A stretch of DNA of 28,325 nucleotides from JBNJGT01 sp051819765 (GTDB lineage: Archaea; Nanobdellota; Nanobdellia; Woesearchaeales; JACJVW01), in the NCBI GenBank assembly GCA_051819765.1, contig JBNJGT010000015.1:1-28325 (forward strand). The letters are read 5' to 3'. Shown here piece after piece: positions 23,188 to 28,325 of this stretch. The notes under the pieces were generated by a model. The model was not told the origin of the DNA. It did not search any database and saw nothing but the letters and a program-made list of their open reading frames with translations. The first letter of the stretch is position 1, and every line of letters starts with the position of its first letter. The position numbers and the translations under genes were made by a program.

Positions 23188-23435
23188 CCTTTCTTTTTCT
23201 CTTCTGCGTAATTCAGTTGCAGTTGTGCGATGATGCTGGAAAGGTTTTTTTCCTCGGTTTCGGTGAGATTTCCCTTGGTTTTTTCCTGTAACATCATCAG
23301 GATGTCTATTGTCCTTTTTGCCTCGTCGATATTACGATAGGTATCGCCTGTTGCGGGATTCGCAACCTTTCCGAGGAGCATAAATGCGGAACTTTGCAAC
23401 CCGAGTATCAACTGAGTGAACATATCTTCTTCCAT
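23184..23435 (-). CDS. DUF1844-family small protein, 83 aa
   Basis: The sequence MFTQLILGLQSSAFMLLGKV, then NPATG and NIDEAKRTIDILMMLQEKTK, then GNLTETEEKNLSSIIAQL follows the DUF1844 pattern (LxxxLxxSAxxxLGxxxNPxTG...A...ID.L.ML..KT.GNLT..E). This is an all-helical family of unknown function best known from bacteria. The ATG at 23435 is chosen because AGGTGAT lies a few bases upstream and matches the 16S 3' end; the open frame extends 75 codons further into the divergent hydrolase gene without support. The TATA box is shared with the divergent MBL gene. The 3' end overlaps the repeat-protein gene by 4 bp. Confidence 0.88.
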   Translation of the reverse strand: MEEDMFTQLILGLQSSAFMLLGKVANPATGDTYRNIDEAKRTIDILMMLQEKTKGNLTETEEKNLSSIIAQLQLNYAEEKKKG

Positions 23436-23465
23436 AGCAATCACCTCAGCAGGGTATAGCGAAAT

Positions 23466-23475
23466 CTTTAATAAG
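23466..23475. promoter_or_regulatory. Symmetrical TATA box shared by two divergent genes
   Basis: CTTTAATAAG reads CTTATTAAAG on the other strand, so it can serve both directions. It is centred about 27 nt before the MBL ATG (23497) and about 35 nt before the DUF1844 ATG (23435), the latter leaving room for a short leader with its AGGTGAT site. Confidence 0.55.
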
Positions 23476-23496
23476 TATTTGGTTTGACAAATCAGC

Positions 23497-24258
23497 ATGA
23501 ACGTGTGTGTGCTTGCAAGTGGCTCGTCGGGAAATTGTTTCTTCATTGATTCAGAGCGAGGAGGAATCCTGATTGATGCGGGCATCAGTTGTAAGCAGAT
23601 CTGCACACGGTTGGAAGGAATTGGAAAGAGCATGGCGGATGTGCACAGTATCTTTGTCACGCATGAGCATTCTGATCATGTCAGTGGACTTCGTGTGCTT
23701 GCCAACAAGTTTGATGTGGATATCTATCTCTCCAAGGGTACGTTTTGTTCTTTGCCTTTCAGGCTGCCAGAGGAGAGAGTGCATTATGTGGGGCGTAAGA
23801 TGGTGGTCAACGGGGCAGTGATCGAGAGTTTCTTCAAATCCCATGATGCGGCAGAACCGGTGAGCTACCTTGTCAGCGATGCCGGGAAGACTGTGAGTGT
23901 GATCACGGATCTGGGGTACGCGTGTCATGAGGTTAAGCAGGCTGTGGGGCGCAGTGATGCGGTTGTGCTTGAGTCGAACCATGACCTTGGGATGCTTGAG
24001 CGGGGGAAGTACCCGTTCCATCTGAAACGGCGTATCAGTGGGAAGGAAGGGCACCTTTCCAATTATGACGCGAGTCTGCTGGTGCTGGAACATGGGTCTG
24101 CGCGGCTCAAACATGTGCTTTTATCCCATCTGAGCAAGGAAAACAATTCTCCTGAGATGGCTTTGTGGACATTCGGTTCACTTGTCAGGGAGCGAAAGGA
24201 TCTTACTGTGGATGTGCAGGTGACAGGGCCGCAAGAGCCTTGTTTTTGCAGGCTCTAG
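23497..24258 (+). CDS. MBL-fold metallohydrolase, YycJ/WalJ-like, 253 aa
   Basis: Metallo-beta-lactamase-fold hydrolase. The N-terminus VCVLASGSSGNCFFID leads to GILIDAGISCKQI, typical of YycJ/PhnP-related (COG1235) proteins. The metal-binding HxHxDH motif is HEHSDH (His56, His58, Asp60, His61). Further family positions are FKSHDAAEPVSYLV, VITDLGYACHEV, LESNHDLGMLERGKYP and VLLSHLSKENNSPE. 253 residues is normal. Family members are linked to nucleic-acid or phosphodiester hydrolysis; the substrate here is unknown. It is leaderless from a shared bidirectional TATA box, and it overlaps the convergent coiled-coil gene by 4 bp at its stop. Confidence 0.93.
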   Translation: MNVCVLASGSSGNCFFIDSERGGILIDAGISCKQICTRLEGIGKSMADVHSIFVTHEHSDHVSGLRVLANKFDVDIYLSKGTFCSLPFRLPEERVHYVGRKMVVNGAVIESFFKSHDAAEPVSYLVSDAGKTVSVITDLGYACHEVKQAVGRSDAVVLESNHDLGMLERGKYPFHLKRRISGKEGHLSNYDASLLVLEHGSARLKHVLLSHLSKENNSPEMALWTFGSLVRERKDLTVDVQVTGPQEPCFCRL

Positions 24259-25733
24259 GGTGTTGTCTTATCGTAGGTGCAATGGTCCATTATCTTGAGA
24301 ACATGGATACCATTTTCGAGCGGTGTGTATATGATTCTCCAGTCGCCATGTTTCTTCTTGATGAATAAGTCATACTCTGGGAATTTCCTTTTCAGGTGCT
24401 CATAGCTTCCGTAGCCTTTCTTACTTATGATGTATGCACGGCCAGCGCCTGCCCTTAATTTATTGTGTATCTGCTGGGTGAGCCTCTTATACCGTGGATC
24501 CTCAAGAAAGGGCTGAAGGCTTGGGTCATAGAAGACCTCAAAATATTCTTTTTTTTGTGGTTGGGTAGCTTCCTGTTTGCCGGTCTGTTTTAGCTGTTGC
24601 TCGAGCGTGGCATAGTCTCTGCGTAATGCCTCATTCTGTGCTTTCAGTATTTCTAATTGGTGGATCGTATCATTGAGGCAGGCCTCTTTGTGCTTGAGTA
24701 CAGGATATGTGCTCTTCACCTGGGCAGCGACCCGTTCATCCAGTGTAGCAAGAAGGGCTTTGTAGTTGTCATCCTTTGCCCGAAGTTGCTCTTGCAATTT
24801 CTGTATCCTCTGCTCGTTTTTCCTCTCGCGGTCACGGCTTTTTTGCTGTGCGTTTCTTTCCTTCTCAAGTGCTGCGATGCGCTGTTGAAGGCTTTTGATT
24901 TCGTTTGCCTCCTGTGAAGCAGACCCTTCATCTTGGATTGTTTGGGCTGTCTGGATGAGAAGATGTGCCGTGTGTGTCTGTTGCTTTTTTAAGCAATTAA
25001 GGGATTCCTGATATGCGTGCACTAGTTGTGTGAGGTGTTCTTTTGTCAATTCTTCGGAATCTGTGAGGGACAAGGAGGTCTCTCCATTGGGTTTGCTGAG
25101 GGGAGCGATGCCCCTTTCCAGGAGAGTCTGGATTGTCGTATTGCATGCGCGTGCGTACAACTCTTCCCAACGACCAAAGAGAGGTTTTTCAAAGTACCCC
25201 AGGTGATGAGCCAGGTGCCCGAAGGTTGCCTTGAAATCGCCATTCAATGGGTAGGGGATGTTGCGGCTGATGCTGGTTGCAGGTTCGCATCTCTCGGCAA
25301 GGTCAAGGACGACTGAGGCACGAACAGAATCGAAGAAGGATCGGTCGAAAGGGTCCACGTTGAACATCTCGGAAATGACGGTATCTGGTTCGTATATTAT
25401 CCGGGTTATATGAACCATGGTGTGGTTTCTCATTCCCTTGGAGTTGGTGAAATATTTCTTCCTGGCGCGACGCTTGATGTCTCGTGGAAGGCATTCAAAG
25501 ATGGGGGTTACAATCTCTGCCACTTCCTGGACTTTCGGGTAAGTTTTCTGGAGGAGACTGAAAAAATTTGCGTAGGAGAAGGGATACTTTTGTTTCTTGC
25601 CATTATGGAGTTCTTGCGGGATGGGTGTGGAGATGAAATCGATGAGCTCAAGGGCTTGGCTTTCTTTGTCTAGATCAGGGTCAGGTTGAAACTCTTGTGT
25701 GGGAATCTTCTCTAGGATTGTGAAGGGATTCAT
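24255..25733 (-). CDS. Coiled-coil protein with RelE/ParE-like C-terminal domain, 492 aa
   Basis: Residues 1-230 are a helical/globular region of unknown type (NHTMVHITRIIYEPDTVISE; GDFKATFGHLAHHLGYFEKP). Residues about 265-385 are a long coiled coil rich in Gln, Glu, Arg and Lys (LQQRIAALEKERNAQQKSRD). The last ~90 residues (IHNKLRAGAGRAYIISKKG, EYDLFIKKKHGDWRIIYTPL, then IHVLKIMDH) follow the RelE/ParE toxin-fold pattern, in which GDWRIIY corresponds to the usual G.yRiiY strand. No antitoxin gene is adjacent, so this is not a simple toxin-antitoxin pair. A TATA box about 26 nt upstream suggests leaderless expression. Function unknown; binding to ribosomes or RNA is conceivable. Confidence 0.8.
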   Translation of the reverse strand: MNPFTILEKIPTQEFQPDPDLDKESQALELIDFISTPIPQELHNGKKQKYPFSYANFFSLLQKTYPKVQEVAEIVTPIFECLPRDIKRRARKKYFTNSKGMRNHTMVHITRIIYEPDTVISEMFNVDPFDRSFFDSVRASVVLDLAERCEPATSISRNIPYPLNGDFKATFGHLAHHLGYFEKPLFGRWEELYARACNTTIQTLLERGIAPLSKPNGETSLSLTDSEELTKEHLTQLVHAYQESLNCLKKQQTHTAHLLIQTAQTIQDEGSASQEANEIKSLQQRIAALEKERNAQQKSRDRERKNEQRIQKLQEQLRAKDDNYKALLATLDERVAAQVKSTYPVLKHKEACLNDTIHQLEILKAQNEALRRDYATLEQQLKQTGKQEATQPQKKEYFEVFYDPSLQPFLEDPRYKRLTQQIHNKLRAGAGRAYIISKKGYGSYEHLKRKFPEYDLFIKKKHGDWRIIYTPLENGIHVLKIMDHCTYDKTTP

Positions 25734-25754
25734 GAAAATGTGGAATCATCTCTT

Positions 25755-25763
25755 CTTTATATG
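25755..25763 (-). promoter_or_regulatory. TATA box of the coiled-coil/RelE-like gene
   Basis: The minus strand reads CATATAAAG, centred about 26 nt before the ATG at 25733, predicting a leaderless mRNA. Confidence 0.55.
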
Positions 25764-25792
25764 TGTTCTCCCTTTGTGGTGACACTCTTTTA

Positions 25793-25875
25793 CCGAAATA
25801 GTTTTAAAAGGAGGAAGGATTCTCTGTGCTATGACTGAGTCTCTACTGTGATAGAGGTGCTCGGGAGGTAAAAGA
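25793..25875 (+). promoter_or_regulatory. S6e promoter and leader with six-codon upstream ORF and hairpin
   Basis: BRE-like CCGAAATA and TATA box GTTTTAAAA (25801-25809) place the start site near 25831, exactly on an ATG that opens a six-codon ORF, MTESLL-stop (25831-25851). A hairpin CTCTA/TAGAG (25841-25845 with 25852-25856) has the upstream ORF's stop in its loop. GGGAGG at 25863-25868 is the ribosome-binding site for S6e. Confidence 0.45.
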
Positions 25876-26256
25876 ATGGAATTCAAGATAAACATCTCCA
25901 AGGACGGAAAAAGCATCCAGCGTGAGGTCAAGGATGACCAGGCAGAGTTGTTCCTTAACAAGAAGGTTGGGGAGACCATCAAGGGTGATGGGTTTGGTCT
26001 GGCAGGATATGAGTTCCTCATAGCCGGGGGTTCAGATACTGCTGGCTTCCCTATGCGAAAGGATGTGAGTGGTGCAGGCCGAAAGCGGATCCTTGCAGTC
26101 AAGGGTACTGGCGTGCGCAAAAAACGACAGGGTCAGCGTCAGCGAAAGACTGTCAGCGGGAACACCATCTATGCGGATACCTCGCAAATCAACCTGAAGG
26201 TACTTACGGTGGGTAAGGAAGATCTCTTTGCTGCACCTGCGGAGCCTGCAGAATAG
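25876..26256 (+). CDS. rps6e: Small-subunit ribosomal protein S6e
   Basis: Archaeal/eukaryotic-type ribosomal protein S6e (eS6). The 126 residues contain the family core KINISKDGKSIQREVKDDQA, GETIKGDGFGLAGYEF, IAGGSDTAGFPMRKDVSG and RKRILAVKGTGVRKKRQGQR, followed by RKTVSGNTIYADTSQINLKV. Size is normal for archaea, which lack the long eukaryotic tail phosphorylated by S6 kinase. A strong GGGAGG site precedes the ATG by about 7 nt, unlike the leaderless genes nearby. It is monocistronic here, divergent from the coiled-coil/RelE-like gene. Confidence 0.97.
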   Translation: MEFKINISKDGKSIQREVKDDQAELFLNKKVGETIKGDGFGLAGYEFLIAGGSDTAGFPMRKDVSGAGRKRILAVKGTGVRKKRQGQRQRKTVSGNTIYADTSQINLKVLTVGKEDLFAAPAEPAE

Positions 26257-26260
26257 ATTT

Positions 26261-26277
26261 ACGAAACCTTTAAATAG
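26261..26277 (+). promoter_or_regulatory. BRE/TATA promoter of the surface-protein gene
   Basis: ACGAAACCTTTAAATA, identical over 16 bases to the FKBP operon promoter, has its TATA box centred about 28 nt before the ATG at 26300, indicating a leaderless transcript. Confidence 0.65.
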
Positions 26278-26299
26278 CAATTTCTTCACTTTTTTATAT

Positions 26300-28325
26300 A
26301 TGAAAAAGAGCGGGCAGGTTGCCATCTTTATTGTTGTAGGGCTGGTGATACTTTTGTCAGCGTTGGTACTAATCTTTTTGTCAAACCGCCAGGCCTCTGG
26401 CCCCATGAATTCTGAGGTTGACGTTACTGTTGACATGCAGCCGCTTGTCTCTCTTGTTGAGAACTGCGTGAATGAGCTTGGTCGCGAGGGCCTGGAGCGG
26501 CTGGGTGCGCAGGGAGGGTACATCTATCCCCGGCAGTATGGCATAAGTGAGAATCCGTTCTCGTACAAGGGGACGGGTGTGGAGTTCTGGGAGGATTCTG
26601 ATCTTTTGGTCGCTTACTGGTATTATCTTGCGGGCAACGAATGTGACGGGGCTTGCCAATTCAATGTGGCGGTCCCTCCTCTGAAACGCACCACCGGTAC
26701 TGAATATGACCTGTCCATTGAGGCTCAACTGGATCGGTATATTGAGGAGAATATCAATTCTTGTGTGGATTTTACCCAGTTTGAGATGCTCGGGTATAAG
26801 GTTATTGAGAAAGGGTCTTGTGAGGTTCGCACCGATATCTTGGAGGAAGATGTGTTGTTTGATGTGGACTGGCCTCTTGAGATCCACAAGTCTGCAGGGG
26901 ACGCGGTGAGGACTGTCAAGGATTTTTCAGTGATGCTTCCCATCGATTTCAAGCTCATCTACCAGAATGCGGTCTATATCCTCTCACATGCAATCGAGAG
27001 TTCATTTCTTGAGCGGTTCACGGTCAACCTTCTGAGTGTCTATGGTCGTGCTGAGGAAGGGTCGATCCCTCCCATGTACGATTTCACCATGGATTCAAGC
27101 TCTACCCTATACTGGTTGAAGTCTGACGTGGAAGAGATGGTCCAGCAGATCCTCACTTCCAATGTGCAGGGCCTGCAGTATAAAGGGAGCAAAAATTACC
27201 AATTCAGATACTCGCCGGATTCTTTTGAGGAGTACTTCTATAATGAGGCCATGACCCTTCCTTCCCTTGATCGTCCGGGTCTCGAGGAGCTTGAGGTGAC
27301 GTTTGAATACCTACCCCAATTCTGGGATATGTATTTTGACCTTAATTGCGGGGGAGAATTGTGCCGTCCGGAAACATTTGATTTCTTTGGTATCTTCTCT
27401 TTTGGGATCCAGGATTATCAGTTCCTGTATGATCTCAGCTATCCTGTGATGGTGCGGTTGCGTCTGCCGGATGCATTCAATGGAGATGGCTATACGTTCC
27501 AGTATCTCACTGAGGTCAATGTGCGGGATAATTCCCCTCTGGGAGATAATCACACTGAAGAACCAATCCTGGAATCAGGTGGATCGATGTTTTGTGATCC
27601 TGACAAGCGGTTTGGTGGTCCAGTCAATGTGACCGTCACTGATCTGCGTGATGAACCTGTGGAGGATGCGGCTGTCATATACAATTGTGGCGAGGATTCC
27701 TGTATTATCGATAAGACTGATGCCCAAGGTGTTGTGTCTGCTGCATTCCCTGTTTGTTATGGCGGGCAGGTGGCTGTTTCCAAGGAAAGCCATTTTGCTG
27801 ACCCTGTGCGGCTTTCGGTAGAGCTTGATGAACCAGCGAATGCAACGGTGCAGATGTTTGAGGAAAAGGATATGAATATCACCATCAAGAAAAAACGCAT
27901 CATTCCAGTCAGTTCAGGGGATGGATTCGAATGGGAGTTCAAACCTTATGAGATCACACTCAAGGATAGTGAGTTCGCTATGATCAGTGTCTCACGAAGC
28001 GGCCATCAGCGGGCACTCATCTACCATAATGAAAGCACTCTTCCGCTTGCGGCAGGAGAATATGCTATTGACATCTACCTGTTTGATGATGAGGATTATG
28101 TTATCCCCTCGTATGAGGAGTGCCATGATACTGGCTTCTTCGGTGAGGAGGAGTGCTTCACCATCCCGAGGATGTCGTTGAATGACTCGGTACCGGTGGG
28201 AGGGGCTGTCTTCACTTATAACTTCACAATCGATCAGATCTATAACCATAGTGAGTTGGTCTTTTATGTTGTCTCCCCTGACCTCTATGGTGTGCCTGAA
28301 AATGCCAGAACTGTCTCTGTCCTGG
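26300..28325 (+). CDS. Membrane-anchored extracellular protein, partial at window end
   Basis: The frame runs uninterrupted from the ATG at 26300 off the window edge, giving at least 675 residues. Residues 1-28 (MKKSGQVAIFIVVGLVILLS, then ALVLIFL) form a basic start plus one transmembrane helix, a GQ-hydrophobic anchor style I recall from DPANN secreted proteins and resembling class III/pilin-like signals. The rest is predicted extracellular, with paired cysteines (NECDGACQ, NCGGELC, NCGEDSC, ECHDTGFFGEEEC). It has many NxS/T sequons (NVT, NHT, NAT, NIT, NES, NDS, NFT, NHS). A carboxypeptidase-regulatory-like beta domain lies near residues 443-490 (VNVTVTDLRDEPVEDAAVIY). It is likely a cell-surface or adhesion protein; the exact role is unknown. 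Confidence 0.85.
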   Translation, partial: MKKSGQVAIFIVVGLVILLSALVLIFLSNRQASGPMNSEVDVTVDMQPLVSLVENCVNELGREGLERLGAQGGYIYPRQYGISENPFSYKGTGVEFWEDSDLLVAYWYYLAGNECDGACQFNVAVPPLKRTTGTEYDLSIEAQLDRYIEENINSCVDFTQFEMLGYKVIEKGSCEVRTDILEEDVLFDVDWPLEIHKSAGDAVRTVKDFSVMLPIDFKLIYQNAVYILSHAIESSFLERFTVNLLSVYGRAEEGSIPPMYDFTMDSSSTLYWLKSDVEEMVQQILTSNVQGLQYKGSKNYQFRYSPDSFEEYFYNEAMTLPSLDRPGLEELEVTFEYLPQFWDMYFDLNCGGELCRPETFDFFGIFSFGIQDYQFLYDLSYPVMVRLRLPDAFNGDGYTFQYLTEVNVRDNSPLGDNHTEEPILESGGSMFCDPDKRFGGPVNVTVTDLRDEPVEDAAVIYNCGEDSCIIDKTDAQGVVSAAFPVCYGGQVAVSKESHFADPVRLSVELDEPANATVQMFEEKDMNITIKKKRIIPVSSGDGFEWEFKPYEITLKDSEFAMISVSRSGHQRALIYHNESTLPLAAGEYAIDIYLFDDEDYVIPSYEECHDTGFFGEEECFTIPRMSLNDSVPVGGAVFTYNFTIDQIYNHSELVFYVVSPDLYGVPENARTVSVL

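Noticed and set aside
26032..26523. 163-codon minus-strand ORF across S6e and the surface-protein start
   Set aside because: It is antisense to two well-supported genes and their promoter.

Overview
The window is archaeal chromosomal DNA. The evidence is archaeal-type DtdA, ribosomal protein S6e, a SecE/Sec61-gamma next to an Spt5-type NusG and L11, an archaeal Elp3, TATA boxes with BRE-like purine stretches, and many leaderless starts (TATA centre about 26-29 nt before the ATG). The AbrB-like mini-protein beginning FRRKLYKRGSSYETTIP and the KKSGQVAIFIVVGL membrane anchor suggest a DPANN / Woesearchaeota-like lineage. That placement is inference from remembered family style, not a search.

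Layout: 1-1484 holds an unknown protein converging on a three-gene minus-strand operon, argS - CNNM/CorC-like membrane protein - small degenerate ureohydrolase-like protein (4378 down to 984). 4379-4814 has no confident gene. 4905-8040 is a plus-strand information/cell-division operon: FKBP isomerase, ftsZ, secE, spt5, rpl11. 8124-9979 (minus) is a COG2108-like radical SAM gene coupled to dtdA. 10020-13559 is an AT-rich start followed by two mini-genes (one AbrB-like, 57 aa), a 14-bp inverted repeat, a zinc-finger-like 98-aa protein and an 893-aa P-type ATPase homologue whose core catalytic motifs are altered. 13583-16121 is elp3 plus a NOL1/NOP2/Sun RNA m5C methyltransferase. 16164-17357 is a CPA2-type antiporter. 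17317-21083 (minus) is a complete four-subunit group 3b-like [NiFe] hydrogenase operon, hydBGDA. 21213-23187 holds two coiled-coil/low-complexity genes, the second interrupted by a 100-N assembly gap inside repeats. 23184-24258 is a divergent pair (DUF1844 and an MBL-fold hydrolase) sharing one symmetrical TATA box. 24255-25733 (minus) is a coiled-coil protein with a RelE/ParE-like C-terminus. 25876-26256 is S6e, and 26300 to the window edge is a large membrane-anchored surface protein that is incomplete.

The genes are mostly housekeeping: tRNA charging, proofreading and modification (argS, dtdA, elp3, RCMT), transcription/translation (spt5, L11, S6e), division and secretion (ftsZ, secE). They sit beside an energy module, a cytoplasmic NAD(P)-linked hydrogenase. 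No tRNA, rRNA, IS element, CRISPR array or integrase was recognised.

The most unusual items are the intact but catalytically altered P-type ATPase with its coupled zinc-finger partner and nearby AbrB-like gene, the degenerate ureohydrolase-like protein, the coiled-coil/RelE fusion, and a predicted leaderless six-codon upstream ORF with a hairpin ahead of S6e.
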